Assembly: GCF_034043675.1 (NCBI RefSeq)
Contig: NZ_JAXCLA010000003.1
Coordinates: forward strand, 372,001-436,000
Direction: 5' to 3'
Source: KK5 sp034043675
Lineage (GTDB): Bacteria; Pseudomonadota; Gammaproteobacteria; Burkholderiales; Burkholderiaceae_C
DNA: 64,000 bases
The notes below the pieces were generated by a model that did not search any database, had not been told where the DNA came from, and was given only the letters and a program-made list of their open reading frames with translations. Below are positions 51,314 to 61,233 of this stretch, piece by piece; position 1 is the first letter of the stretch; each line of letters begins with the position of its first letter. A program made the translations under genes and the position numbers.

Positions 51314-51330
51314 TATAACTTTTGATTATG
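51314..51330 (-). promoter_or_regulatory. LysR-type operator candidate, copy 1
   Basis: On the plus strand TATAACTTTTGATTATG; the ATA-N9-TAT ends give the LTTR T-N11-A pattern. It lies 78 bp before the binding-protein start. The copy before the amidase gene shares the core ATAAC-Y-TTTGA-K-TATG, 14 of 16 bases identical. Confidence 0.6.
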
Positions 51331-51432
51331 TCCGTCGGGAAGCCTCTTGCGGCCTCTTTACCGAAAGGCCGGGCTTGCCGCCGGGTATCCTTGCGCCACC
51401 TTTTGACTCCGCTCGCTTGGAGCGTTATTGCC

Positions 51433-51900
51433 ATGAACCGTTCGTTCCATCTGGGTCTCGTCCTGGCCGGTGCTGCGGCGCTCGCGACAGGCAGCCTGCC
51501 GGCGCTCGCGGCCAGTTCCGCCGCCTCGTCGGCCTCCGACAGCGCTTCGGACTCGGTCGGCGCCAGCTCCAAGTCGATCACGCAGTCGAGCAACAGTTCC
51601 TCCGGCGACCGCAAGACGGCGGCGGGCGACTACAAGGTCATCGAGATGGCCGAGGCCGAGGGCCAGCCGGGCATGCTGAGGCTCCGGCTGCAGGCCGCCG
51701 CGGACGAGACCAACGAGTTCTTCCTGACCTTGCCGCGCCAGGCGGCGCTGAACGGCCACGTGGCCACCGGCGACATCGTGCGCGCGAACGAGCGTCCGTA
51801 TGGGCTGGAGTTCGCGGCGGCGGCTGACAACAAGGCCTTCTTCCTGGTCGTCGACGACGACTGGCACAAGGAACTGCAGAGCCGGCCCGTGACGCTGTGA
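51433..51900 (+). CDS. Secreted Ser/Ala-rich protein
   Basis: A 155-residue protein. The signal peptide is M-N-R-S-F-H-L-G-L-V-L-A-G-A-A-A-L-A-T-G; after it come about 40 residues almost wholly Ser/Ala/Asp with low complexity, then a compact domain with D-Y-K-V-I-E-M-A and F-F-L-V-V-D-D-D-W-H. ATG 51433 gives the clean signal. It overlaps the DUF2145 gene (GTGA). I do not recognise the C-terminal domain. Confidence 0.78.
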   Translation: MNRSFHLGLVLAGAAALATGSLPALAASSAASSASDSASDSVGASSKSITQSSNSSSGDRKTAAGDYKVIEMAEAEGQPGMLRLRLQAAADETNEFFLTLPRQAALNGHVATGDIVRANERPYGLEFAAAADNKAFFLVVDDDWHKELQSRPVTL

Positions 51901-52787
51901 CACCGGCGCGCACTGCCGCATTGACTGCGGCGGTGCTGGCCCTGCTGCTGGCTGCCGGCGGCGCGCGGGCCGATTCCCTGCGTTTCTGCGATGTGCAGAA
52001 GGAGCCGAACGCCACCGAGCAGGACGCGCTGCTGCGCTTCAGCGCCCTCGTCAAGGACGAACTGGCGGCCTCGGGGCAAGACCTGGCCCTGGTGTCGCGC
52101 TCCGGCTTGAACCTGCAGCGCATCGGCCAGCGCTATTCGCACGCCGGCATCAGCCTGAAGGCGAGCGCCAACGGCCCCTGGTCGGTGCGCCAGCTGTACT
52201 ACGCCTGCGACGAGAAGAAGCCGCGCATCTTCGACCAGGGCATGGCCGGCTTCGTGCTGGGCACCAGCGACGTGGCGCAGGCCTACGTCTCGCTGGTGTT
52301 CCTGCCGGCCGAGGCGGGCGCTGAGCTGGAAGCCGCCGCCCTTGATGACCGCCGCGCGCTGGCCCTGCTCGGCGCGAACTACAGCGCCAATGCCTATCCG
52401 TTCAGCCTCGCGTTCCAGAACTGCAACCAGTGGGTCGCGGAGATGCTGGCCATGGCCTGGGGCGCCGCGGGCGACCGTGCCGATGCACAACAGTGGCTGC
52501 AGGCCCAGCACTACGAGCCGACGAACATCCAGCTCGGCCCGCTGATGCTGCTGGGCCTGTTCGTTCCCTGGGTGCACAGCGGCGACCATCCGCCGGCCGA
52601 TACCGGCGCCGGCCGCTACCGCGTCAGCATGCCGGCCTCGCTGGAGGCCTTCGCGCGCGAACGGGTGCCGGGGGCGACGCGGGTCGAGCTGTGCCGCAGC
52701 GGCGCGCGCATCGTCATTCACCGCGGCTGGACGCCGATCGCCGAGGGCTGCGTCGCCGCCGAGGGCGACACCGAGCTGGCGCTCTGA
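51897..52787 (+). CDS. DUF2145 family protein
   Basis: A 296-residue exported protein with signal peptide (about residues 1-25, ending A-R-A). The conserved H in Y-S-H-A-G-I and the later Q-N-C-N-Q-W cysteine motif look like an NlpC/P60-style catalytic dyad and match what I recall of DUF2145; if so it is a papain-like peptidase acting in the periplasm. The start is a GTG overlapping the stop of the preceding secreted protein gene, so these two are one unit. Family call moderate, function inferred. Confidence 0.72.
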   Translation: MTPARTAALTAAVLALLLAAGGARADSLRFCDVQKEPNATEQDALLRFSALVKDELAASGQDLALVSRSGLNLQRIGQRYSHAGISLKASANGPWSVRQLYYACDEKKPRIFDQGMAGFVLGTSDVAQAYVSLVFLPAEAGAELEAAALDDRRALALLGANYSANAYPFSLAFQNCNQWVAEMLAMAWGAAGDRADAQQWLQAQHYEPTNIQLGPLMLLGLFVPWVHSGDHPPADTGAGRYRVSMPASLEAFARERVPGATRVELCRSGARIVIHRGWTPIAEGCVAAEGDTELAL

Positions 52788-52811
52788 CCGGCGCCGCGCC
52801 GCCCCGGTGAC

Positions 52812-54200
52812 TCAGTAGATCCCGGTCAGGTAGTACACCGCGATCACGAAGAAGACGGCCAGCGTCTTGATGCAGGTGACGGTGAAGATGTCGCGGTAGG
52901 ACGTGCGGTGCGTCAGGCCGGTGACTGTCAGCAGCGTGATCACGGCGCCGTTGTGCGGCAGCGTGTCCATGCCGCCGCTGGCCATCGCGGCGACGCGGTG
53001 CAGCACATCCATCGGGATGCCGGCGGCATTGGCCGCGGTGATGAACTGCTCGGACATCGCGGCCAGCGCGATGCTCATGCCGCCTGAGGCCGATCCGGTG
53101 ATGCCGGCCAGCGCGGTGACGCTGACGGCCTCGTTGACCAGCGGGTTGGGGATCGCCTGCAGGCCCTTCTGGATCACCAGGAAGCCCGGCAGCGCGGCGA
53201 TCACCGCGCCGAAGCCGTACTCGGAGGCGGTGTTCATCGCGGCCAGCAGCGAGCCGGCGACGGCGGCCTTGGAACCCTCGGCGAACCTGCGTGCCACCGG
53301 CCGGAAGGCGAACACCAGCACTGCCAGGATGCCCAGCAGCAGCGCGCCCTCCACGGCCCAGATCGCCTGGATCGACGCCACCGGCGTGACCAGCGGCTTG
53401 GCCATCGCCAGCTGCACCTCGTAGCTGGTGCCGTAGTAGGCCGGGACCAGCGTCAGCAGCAGCTTGTTCATCACGCCGACCAGCACCAGCGGCAGCAGGG
53501 CGATCAGCGGGTGCGCCAGCTGCTCGTCCGCCATCGGCTCCGGTTCCTGGGTATGGCCGGTGCCGTAGCCCTCGCCGGCGGCAGCGGCCGAGCGGCGGCG
53601 CCATTCGAGGTAGGCCATGCCCAGCAGCAGGATGAAGATCGAGCCGATCAGGCCCATCCAGGGCGCGGCCCAGGTGGTGGTCTTGAAGAAGGTCGTCGGG
53701 ATGATGTTCTGGATCTGCGGCGTGCCGGGCAGCGAGTCCATCGTGAACGTGAAGGCGCCCAGCGCGATCGTGCCGGGGATCAGGCGCTTGGGGATGTTGC
53801 CCTGGCGGAACATCTCGGCAGCGAAGGGGTAGACGGCGAACACGACGACGAACAGCGACACGCCGCCGTAGGTCAGCAGCGCGCAGACGAGCACGATGGA
53901 CAGCATCGCCCGCTCGCGGCCGACGAGGCGGATCACCGCGGCCACGATGGACTTGGAGAAGCCCGACAGCTCGATCACCTTGCCGAACACCGCGCCGAGC
54001 AGGAAGACCGGGAAGTACAGCTTCACGAAGCCGACCATCTTGTCCATGAAGAGGCCGGTGAACAGGGCCGGCACGGCGGCCGGGTCGGTGACGAGCACCG
54101 CCAGCAGCGCGCAGACCGGCGCGAACAGGATGACGCTGTAGCCGCGGTAAGCGACCAGCATCAGGAGGGCGAGCGCCGCGAGGGCGATGAGAAAGCTCAT
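52812..54200 (-). CDS. GntP family permease (hydroxy-acid/gluconate type)
   Basis: A 462-residue permease with about 12 hydrophobic helices. P-V-F-L-L-G-A-V-F-G-K, Y-G-G-V-S-L-F-V-V-V-F, D-S-L-P-G-T-P-Q-I-Q-N and G-I-T-G-S-A-S-G-G-M-S-I-A-L place it in the GntP superfamily, which takes up gluconate, hydroxybutyrate or related organic acids with protons. It lies directly downstream of a sigma54 activator gene and has a GG-N10-GC promoter, so expression is probably inducible. The substrate is unknown. Confidence 0.88.
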   Translation of the reverse strand: MSFLIALAALALLMLVAYRGYSVILFAPVCALLAVLVTDPAAVPALFTGLFMDKMVGFVKLYFPVFLLGAVFGKVIELSGFSKSIVAAVIRLVGRERAMLSIVLVCALLTYGGVSLFVVVFAVYPFAAEMFRQGNIPKRLIPGTIALGAFTFTMDSLPGTPQIQNIIPTTFFKTTTWAAPWMGLIGSIFILLLGMAYLEWRRRSAAAAGEGYGTGHTQEPEPMADEQLAHPLIALLPLVLVGVMNKLLLTLVPAYYGTSYEVQLAMAKPLVTPVASIQAIWAVEGALLLGILAVLVFAFRPVARRFAEGSKAAVAGSLLAAMNTASEYGFGAVIAALPGFLVIQKGLQAIPNPLVNEAVSVTALAGITGSASGGMSIALAAMSEQFITAANAAGIPMDVLHRVAAMASGGMDTLPHNGAVITLLTVTGLTHRTSYRDIFTVTCIKTLAVFFVIAVYYLTGIY

Positions 54201-54253
54201 GGGCTTCTTGTCTCCGCAGGAGGGATGGTTGTTGGAGGAATGGGCCGCAGCGG

Positions 54254-54270
54254 TGCAGGGAACGTGCCAG
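54254..54270 (-). promoter_or_regulatory. Sigma54 (-24/-12) promoter for the GntP permease gene
   Basis: On the minus strand CTGGCACGTTCCCTGCA. It matches the consensus TGGCAC-N5-TTGC in all but one base, with exact GG-N10-GC spacing, and lies 53 bp before the permease ATG. Confidence 0.82.
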
Positions 54271-54325
54271 CGTCCGCCGGGGGCGTGACCTGCCGATGCA
54301 AGCGTGTGGAGGAGAAAAGTGTCTG

Positions 54326-54344
54326 GACAGGCAGTCAGCCTGTC
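54326..54344. promoter_or_regulatory. Candidate enhancer (UAS) for the sigma54 activator
   Basis: Perfect inverted repeat GACAGGC-N5-GCCTGTC, spanning the activator stop codon, about 55 bp upstream of the -24 element. Position and symmetry fit an upstream activator site. Confidence 0.6.
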
Positions 54345-55768
54345 TGGCCGCCCGGACTCCTCGCCAGCTTTTCGTACAGCGTGGCGCGCGAGATGCCGAG
54401 CAGTTGCGCGGCCTTCGAGCGATTGCCCCCGGCGGCGGCCAGCGCCGCCTGGATCGCGTCGCGCTCGGCCTCCACCACCGCATCGGCCAGCAGATGGCCG
54501 GCGGCGGGAGCGGCCGTCGCCGCCGTGGGCAGCAGCGGGCGGAAGTCGGCGGCGTCGAGCCGGCGCTCCTCGCTGAGCATCACCGCCTTCTCCAGCACGT
54601 TGCGCAGTTCGCGGATATTGCCGGGCCATCCGTGGCCGGCCAGCGCCGCCAGGCCCTGCTCGGTGATCTCGCGCTGCGGCAGGCCGCTGCGCTCGCTGAT
54701 CTGCGCGAGGAACAGTTCCACCAGCGCCGCCAGATCCTGCAGCCGGTCGCGCAGCGGCGGCAGCGCGATCGACAGCACGTTGAGCCGGTAGTACAGGTCG
54801 GCGCGGAAGCGGCCCTGGCGCACCTGGGCCTCGAGATCCACGCTGGTGGCGGCGATCACGCGCACGTCCACCCGCAGCAGTCGGTTCGAACCCAGCGGCT
54901 CGATCTCCTGCTCCTGCAGCACGCGCAGCAGCTTGGCCTGCACGTTCAGCGGCATGTCGCCGACCTCGTCGAGGAACAGCGTGCCGCCGTCGGCCAGCTT
55001 GAACTTGCCGTCGCGCCCGCGGCGGTCGGCGCCGGTGTAGGCGCCCGGCGCGGCGCCGAAGAACTCCGCCTCCAACAGCGATTCGGGCACGGCGGCGATG
55101 TTCAGCGCCACGAAGGGCTTCAGGTTGCGCGGCGAGGCCGCGTGGATCGCATGGGCCAGCAGCTCCTTGCCGGTGCCGGTCTCGCCCAGCAGCAGGACCG
55201 TCGCGTCGAGCTGGGCCGCGCGCCGCGCCTGGCGCTTCAGCTCCACGCAGGCCGGGCTCGCGCCGACGACGCTGGCGAAGGTGTAGCGTGCATGCCGGCC
55301 CTCGGCGACGTGGCGGCGCGCGCTCTCCAGCTCCTGGTGCAAGTGCTCGAACTTGGCCACCAGCGGCTTCAGGTAGTGCACCCGGTCGTAGACGACGAAG
55401 CCGACCGCGCCGACGACCGCGCCGGCCGTATCGGTCAGCGGCATGCGCGTGACGACCAGCTGCTCGGCGCCGAATTCCATGATGTCCAGCAACACGGGCT
55501 CGCCGGTCTGCACGACCTGGCGCATCAGGCTGTTCGGGATGATCTGCTCGATCTCGCGCCCGATCGCCTCGGCCGTCGTCGCCAGGCCCAGCTTGCGCGC
55601 GTACTTCTCGTTGATCCAGGCGACGCGAGCCTGGGCATCGACGGCGATCGCGCCTTCGCCCATCGACTCCATCTGCTGGAACAGCGTGCGCAGCACAGCG
55701 CGGCGGATCTCGCCGCTGGCGCCGAACTGGTGGTCACCGAGCTTCAGGGAGGGGTCTTGTCCGGTCAT
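54335..55768 (-). CDS. Sigma54-dependent transcriptional activator (PAS-AAA-Fis)
   Basis: A 477-residue enhancer-binding protein. N-terminal PAS-like sensor (about 15-130, with D-A-Q-A-R-V-A-W-I-N), central AAA+ domain with G-E-T-G-T-G-K-E Walker A, the sigma54-contacting loop G-A-Y-T-G-A (Y in place of the more common F) and G-G-T-L-F-L-D-E-V-G, then a Fis-type helix-turn-helix G-N-R-S-K-A-A-Q-L-L-G-I-S-R-A-T-L-Y. ATG 55768 is chosen as upstream residues are not family-like. It follows the transporter operon by 58 bp and likely drives the permease from the -24/-12 promoter. Confidence 0.93.
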   Translation of the reverse strand: MTGQDPSLKLGDHQFGASGEIRRAVLRTLFQQMESMGEGAIAVDAQARVAWINEKYARKLGLATTAEAIGREIEQIIPNSLMRQVVQTGEPVLLDIMEFGAEQLVVTRMPLTDTAGAVVGAVGFVVYDRVHYLKPLVAKFEHLHQELESARRHVAEGRHARYTFASVVGASPACVELKRQARRAAQLDATVLLLGETGTGKELLAHAIHAASPRNLKPFVALNIAAVPESLLEAEFFGAAPGAYTGADRRGRDGKFKLADGGTLFLDEVGDMPLNVQAKLLRVLQEQEIEPLGSNRLLRVDVRVIAATSVDLEAQVRQGRFRADLYYRLNVLSIALPPLRDRLQDLAALVELFLAQISERSGLPQREITEQGLAALAGHGWPGNIRELRNVLEKAVMLSEERRLDAADFRPLLPTAATAAPAAGHLLADAVVEAERDAIQAALAAAGGNRSKAAQLLGISRATLYEKLARSPGGQTG

Positions 55769-55826
55769 CTGTCGGTCGCCTTGCAGGCCGGCGCTTCGCG
55801 CGCGGGGCCGCATTGTCGCCGCAGGC

Positions 55827-56792
55827 TCAGACCTCGTGGCAGGCCACCTTGCGCCCATCCACCTCGCGCAGCACCGGCACCTCCGCGCTGCAGCGCGCCA
55901 CCGCCAGCGGGCAACGCTTGTGGAACGAGCAGCCGCTCGGCGGGTTCAGCGGGCTGGGCAGTTCGCCGTGGATCTTGATGCGCTCGCGCCGGTCCTCGGC
56001 CTTGAGCGCCGGCGTCGCGCTCATCAGCGCGCGGGTGTAGGGGTGCAGCGGGCGGGCGAAGATGGTCTTCTTGTCGCCGTATTCCACGGCCGCGCCGAGG
56101 TACATCACCATCAGCTCGTCGGCCACGTGCTCGACGACGCTGAGGTTGTGCGAGATGAACACATAGCCGGTGCCGAACTCCTGCTGCAGGTCCATGAACA
56201 GGTTCAGGATCTGCGCCTGGATGGAGACGTCCAGCGCCGACACCGGCTCGTCGGCGACGACGATCTTCGGGTTCAGGATCATCGCCCGCGCGATCGCGAT
56301 GCGCTGGCGCTGGCCACCCGAGAACATGTGCGGGTAGCGGCGCAGGTGCTCGGGCCGCAGGCCCACCTTGGCGACCAGCGCTGCGATGCGCTCGCGGCGC
56401 TCGGCCTTGCTGAGCTGCGTGTCGTTGATCAGCAGCGGCTCGTCCAGCGTCGCCTCGATGCTCTTGCGTGGGTTCAGCGAGGCAAAAGGGTTCTGGAACA
56501 CCATCTGCACCTGGCGGCGCAGCAGTTTCAGCCGGGCCTTGTCGGCACCGGCCGCATCGTCGCCGGAAAGCCGCAGCGCGCCGGAGGTCGGGGCCTCGAT
56601 CAAGGTCAGCTGGCGCGCCAGCGTCGACTTGCCGCAGCCCGATTCGCCGACGACGGCCAGCGTCTTCTTCGCGTCCAAGGTGAAGGACACGCCGTTCAGC
56701 GCCTTGACGGTGGCCTTGGGCTTCATGAAGCCACGGCTGACGCTGTAGTGCCGCGTCAGGTCGACCGCTTCGAGCAGGTGCTTCTCGCTCAT
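55827..56792 (-). CDS. Peptide ABC transporter ATPase (DppF/OppF type)
   Basis: A 321-residue ATPase. Walker A G-E-S-G-C-G-K-S-T, signature L-x-F/S-G-G-Q-R-Q-R, Walker B I-V-V-A-D-E-P-V-S-A-L-D, H-loop S-H-N, and the C-terminal oligopeptide domain (P-L-N-P-P-S-G-C-S-F-H-K-R-C-P) that carries iron-sulphur-type cysteines in this family. It powers import of the bound peptide. Its start overlaps the dppD-like gene by ATGA. Last gene of the amidase-transporter operon. Confidence 0.94.
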   Translation of the reverse strand: MSEKHLLEAVDLTRHYSVSRGFMKPKATVKALNGVSFTLDAKKTLAVVGESGCGKSTLARQLTLIEAPTSGALRLSGDDAAGADKARLKLLRRQVQMVFQNPFASLNPRKSIEATLDEPLLINDTQLSKAERRERIAALVAKVGLRPEHLRRYPHMFSGGQRQRIAIARAMILNPKIVVADEPVSALDVSIQAQILNLFMDLQQEFGTGYVFISHNLSVVEHVADELMVMYLGAAVEYGDKKTIFARPLHPYTRALMSATPALKAEDRRERIKIHGELPSPLNPPSGCSFHKRCPLAVARCSAEVPVLREVDGRKVACHEV

Positions 56793-57730
56793 GCCTCACC
56801 CCGCGGGAAATAGCAGCGCACGCCCTGCTCCAGCGCCGGCCGCTTGTCGCGGCAGACCGGCTGCACATAGGGGCAGCGCGGCGACAGCAGGCAGCCGCTC
56901 GGCCGGTCGTGCGCGCCGGGCACGATGCCGGGCAGGGCCGACAGGCGGGCCGCGCCCTTGTTGTGCTCGGGGATCGCGGCGAGCAGCGCCTCGGTGTACG
57001 GATGGCGCGGGTTCTCGAAGAGGCCCGGCACGCTGCCGATCTCGACGACCTGGCCCGCATACATCACGGCCACGCGCTGCGCCATCTCGGCGACCACGGC
57101 CAGGTCGTGCGTGATCATCACCAGGCCCATGCCCTGCTCGCGCTGCAGGCGCAGCAGCAGGTCCATGATCTGCGCCTGGATGGTTACGTCGAGCGCCGTC
57201 GTCGGTTCGTCGGCAATCAGCAGCTTGGGGTTGCAGGCGATGCCCATCGCGATCATCACGCGCTGGTTCATGCCGCCGGAGAGCTGGTGCGGGTAGGCGT
57301 GGAGGCGGTTCTTCGCGTCGGGAATCTCGACCAGCTCCAGCAACTCGACTACGCGCTTCTCGGCCGCCGCGCCCTTCAGGCCCAGGTGCGCCTTCAGTAC
57401 CTCGGCGATCTGGTAGCCGACGGTGTAGCTCGGGTTCAGACTCGTCAGCGCGTCCTGGAACACCATCGCCATGTCGCGGCCGATCAAGGTGCGGCGCTGC
57501 TTCGGGCTCAGCTTCAGCAGGTCCTGGCCCTGGAACTCCAGCGCGTCGGCGGTGACCTTGCCGGGCGCATCGATCAGGCCCATCAGCGCCATCATCGTCA
57601 CCGACTTGCCGGAGCCCGATTCGCCAACGATGCCCAGCAGCTCGCCGGGCTCGACGTGCAGGTCCACGCCGTCGACTGCCGGGAAGCGGCCGAACTGCAC
57701 GCGCAGGTTCTTGATCTTGAGCAGCGACAT
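56789..57730 (-). CDS. Peptide ABC transporter ATPase (DppD/OppD type)
   Basis: A 313-residue ATPase. Walker A G-E-S-G-S-G-K-S-V, signature L-S-G-G-M-N-Q-R, Walker B L-L-I-A-D-E-P-T-T-A-L-D, and the C-terminal Cys-rich region R-P-S-G-C-L-L-S-P-R-C-P. Together with the OppF-type gene it forms the heterodimeric ATPase of a peptide importer. It shares one base with the permease gene upstream (TGATG). Confidence 0.94.
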   Translation of the reverse strand: MSLLKIKNLRVQFGRFPAVDGVDLHVEPGELLGIVGESGSGKSVTMMALMGLIDAPGKVTADALEFQGQDLLKLSPKQRRTLIGRDMAMVFQDALTSLNPSYTVGYQIAEVLKAHLGLKGAAAEKRVVELLELVEIPDAKNRLHAYPHQLSGGMNQRVMIAMGIACNPKLLIADEPTTALDVTIQAQIMDLLLRLQREQGMGLVMITHDLAVVAEMAQRVAVMYAGQVVEIGSVPGLFENPRHPYTEALLAAIPEHNKGAARLSALPGIVPGAHDRPSGCLLSPRCPYVQPVCRDKRPALEQGVRCYFPRGEA

Positions 57731-58610
57731 CAGGACACCCGCTTGAGTTTGGGGTCCAGCGCATCGCGCAGGCCGTCGCCCATCAGGTTGATGGACAGCA
57801 CGCTGACGAGGATCGTCAGGCCCGGCAGGGTCACGACCCAGGGCGCGCGGACGATGTAGTCGCGCGCTGCCGAGAGCATCGTGCCCCACTCGGGCGTCGG
57901 CGCCTGCACGCCCAGGCCCAGGAAGCCCAGGCCGGCGGTCTCGAGGATGGCGGACGAGAAGCTCAGTGTGGCGTTGACGATCAGCGGTGCCATGCAATTG
58001 GGCAGCACGCAGACGAACATCAGCCGGAAGATGCCGGCGCCGGCGACGCGGCTGGCAGTGACGTAGTCGCGGTGGATCTCGGCCAGCGCGGCCGCGCGCG
58101 TCAGCCGCGTGTAGCCGGGCAGGGCGCCGATGGCGATGGCGATCACCGTGTTGACAAGACCTGGCCCCAGCACGGTGATCACGCAGATCGCCAGCAGCAG
58201 GCCCGGCAGCGCCAGCATGATGTCCATCACCCGCATGATCACCGGCGACAGCGTGTGCTGGTAGAAGGCCGCGAGCAGCCCCAGCAGCACGCCGGGCAGC
58301 AGCGAGAGGAACACCGAGGCCAGGCCGATGCCCAGCGAGATGCGGCCGCCGTGCAGCAGGCGCGAGAGCATGTCGCGGCCCAGCTCGTCGGTGCCGAGCA
58401 TGAACTGCCAGCTGCCCTGGGCGTGCCAGACCGGCGGCATCAGCATGTGGGCGCGGTATTGCTCGACCGGGTCGTAGGGCGCGATCAGCGGCGAGAGGAT
58501 AGCGGCCAGCGCGATCAGGCCGAACACGACCAACGCAGCCAGCGCGCCACGGTTGGCGGAGAAGCCCTGCCAGAACTCGCGGGCGGGCGTGGGGTAGTCA
58601 GGGGCCGCCA

Positions 58611-58611
<1 letters not shown>
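57730..58611 (-). CDS. Peptide ABC transporter permease (DppC/OppC type)
   Basis: A 293-residue permease. N-terminal N-R-G-A-L-A-A-L-V-V-F-G-L-I-A-L, then L-G-T-D-E-L-G-R-D-M-L-S-R (the DppC/OppC signature), and a helical core with an EAA-type loop R-A-A-A-L-A-E-I-H-R-D-Y-V-T-A-S-R. Overlaps neighbours by one base at both ends, so the four transporter genes are tightly coupled. Confidence 0.94.
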
Positions 58612-59621
<1,010 letters not shown>

Positions 59622-59640
59622 GGAATCGCGGTTCCGTGGC

Positions 59641-60477
59641 TCAGGGCTTGGTCGCAGGCGGCGTGGCCAGCAGCATGCCGCCCTTCGTCGTCGCCACGTC
59701 GATCAGCGCGGCCGTCTCGGCGTCGAGCACGCCGCTGTAGTCGGCCGGGCGGTACTTCATCTGGAAGGTCGAGATGACGTCGGTCGTCAGCCGGTCCATC
59801 TCGCCGGTGCGCGCGATGTTGTAGCCGAAGCGGCCCAGCCGGTCTTGCAGCCAGGCCACGTCGGGCAGGGCGTTCTCGTAGGTCACCTTCTTGATCGCGA
59901 CCTGCGTGGCGTCGGGCCAGGGGATCAGGCCCGCGTCGGCGAACTGCTTCCACGGGAAGGCCGGACCCGGATCCTGCTTGCGGCCGGGCGCGATGTCGTT
60001 GTGGCCGATGATGTGTTCGGGCTTGACCTTCTGGCGCTGGGCGATGTCGCGCACCAGCTTCAGCACTTCGTCGATCTGCGCCTGTGGGAAGGGGGCGTAG
60101 ACGCGGCCCATCGGTGTGTCCTTCCAGCCCGCGTTGACGATCTCGATGCCGATCGAGGCCGAGTTCAGGTTCTGGTTGCCCGCCCAGTAGCTGGCGCCCG
60201 CATGCCAGGCGCGCCGGTTCTCGTCGACGAGCTGGTAGATCCCTGCCGGCTCATCGCGCACCAGGTAGTGGGCGCTGACCTGGCCACCGGTCGTCAGCAC
60301 CTTGAGCGACTTCTCCCAGTCCAGCACCGTGTAGTGCAGGACGATGAACTGCGTGCGGCTGTCTTCGTTTTGCGACGCGTAGCTGTGATCGATCACCGGT
60401 TTCTGCAGGTACGCAGGCCCGGTGGCGCAGGCACTCAGCAGCAGGGCGATGGCGGTACCGAGAATGGCTTTTTTCAT
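59641..60477 (-). CDS. N-acetylmuramoyl-L-alanine amidase, AmiD-like lipoprotein
   Basis: A 278-residue zinc amidase. M-K-K-A-I-L-G-T-A-I-A-L-L-L-S-A-C17 is a lipoprotein signal. Catalytic and zinc residues H48 (L-H-Y-T), H159 (G-H-N-D) and D169 have the spacing of E. coli AmiD (H50, H151, D161 recalled); E112 in G-I-E-I-V-N is also kept. The C-terminus carries a peptidoglycan-binding-like domain. AmiD cuts the lactyl-amide bond, freeing peptides from muropeptides in the periplasm. As first gene before dppB it would supply the substrate for the transporter. Confidence 0.93.
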   Translation of the reverse strand: MKKAILGTAIALLLSACATGPAYLQKPVIDHSYASQNEDSRTQFIVLHYTVLDWEKSLKVLTTGGQVSAHYLVRDEPAGIYQLVDENRRAWHAGASYWAGNQNLNSASIGIEIVNAGWKDTPMGRVYAPFPQAQIDEVLKLVRDIAQRQKVKPEHIIGHNDIAPGRKQDPGPAFPWKQFADAGLIPWPDATQVAIKKVTYENALPDVAWLQDRLGRFGYNIARTGEMDRLTTDVISTFQMKYRPADYSGVLDAETAALIDVATTKGGMLLATPPATKP

Positions 60478-60557
60478 GGGACGGTCGGGGCGAATTTCGC
60501 GTTGCGGCAGCGTAGGCGGCAGGGCAGGGAGCGGCAAATGCCGATGCGGGCGCGGGG

Positions 60558-60574
60558 CATAACCTTTGAGTATG
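60558..60574 (-). promoter_or_regulatory. LysR-type operator candidate, copy 2
   Basis: On the plus strand CATAACCTTTGAGTATG, CATA-N9-TATG, giving T-N11-A symmetry, 80 bp before the amidase start. See copy 1 (51314). Confidence 0.6.
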
Positions 60575-60646
60575 ACTTGAGTTTGCGGGCGAACTGGTCG
60601 CCTTGCCTCCAAGAAGAAGAACAAGGGCGGATAGGGGGATGCTGGC

Positions 60647-61039
60647 TTGAGGGCAGCAGAGTTAGGCGCGATTCAACGACAGATTCAGCAACAGCAGGAA
60701 CAGGCCTCGCCGCTTCGGCAATACGAGCAACAGGTGCGACAGCACGGTGTGGACCCGGCATCCCAGCCGGCCCCGCTGGACACGACGATGTTCAGCTCGT
60801 CGCCGCTGCAGGACCTCCGCGCGCAAATCCGCAACGAACTGATCTACGACCCGAAACCGCTGGTGCCCCAGGTGGAGTCGGTCTCGGCCGTGCACACGCC
60901 GCCCTGGTCGCGCGGCACGCACCAGATGCTGACGGAGCCCGGGCTCAGCCTCAGCGTGGACCTGGGCCCGCTGCTGTGGATCCACGCCGAGCGCGGCGCG
61001 CCCGGGCAGGTCGGACTGCTGCTGAACGAGGTGGCTTGA
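60647..61039 (+). CDS. Hypothetical protein, Gln-rich N-terminus
   Basis: A 130-residue frame from a TTG; a GGGGG block lies about 9 nt before it, and an in-frame stop excludes any earlier start. It reads I-Q-R-Q-I-Q-Q-Q-Q-E-Q, a helical Gln-rich stretch, then a Pro-rich middle and a beta-prone C-terminus with L-L-W-I-H-A-E-R. Base composition at codon position 3 is high in GC, as in real genes. No known family. It is separate from the amidase unit (divergent). Confidence 0.5.
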   Translation: MRAAELGAIQRQIQQQQEQASPLRQYEQQVRQHGVDPASQPAPLDTTMFSSSPLQDLRAQIRNELIYDPKPLVPQVESVSAVHTPPWSRGTHQMLTEPGLSLSVDLGPLLWIHAERGAPGQVGLLLNEVA

Positions 61040-61152
61040 GCGCCCCGCTCGTTGACGATTTATGCATGAATCGGTGCCTGGATCGCCAAAGAAACCGTGT
61101 TCGTTTGCGTTTCGTTAACAACCCATTGAAGTTCTGCCGGTTTTTCTGCGTT

Positions 61153-61188
61153 GCAGCAAAACCTAAAGTTCATTCCATGGACGAAGCG
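61153..61188 (+). repeat. Leader repeat, copy 1 (before the first DUF4148 gene)
   Basis: Thirty-six bases (starting GCAGCAAAACC and ending ACGAAGCG) are identical to 61777-61812. They contain an ATG in frame with the downstream gene. Further similarity reaches upstream and through the ribosome site GAAAGGATTC. Confidence 0.85.
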
Positions 61189-61233
61189 GAGACAAGCAAA
61201 CGCCGAATCCAACCACCACTGAAAGGATTCATC

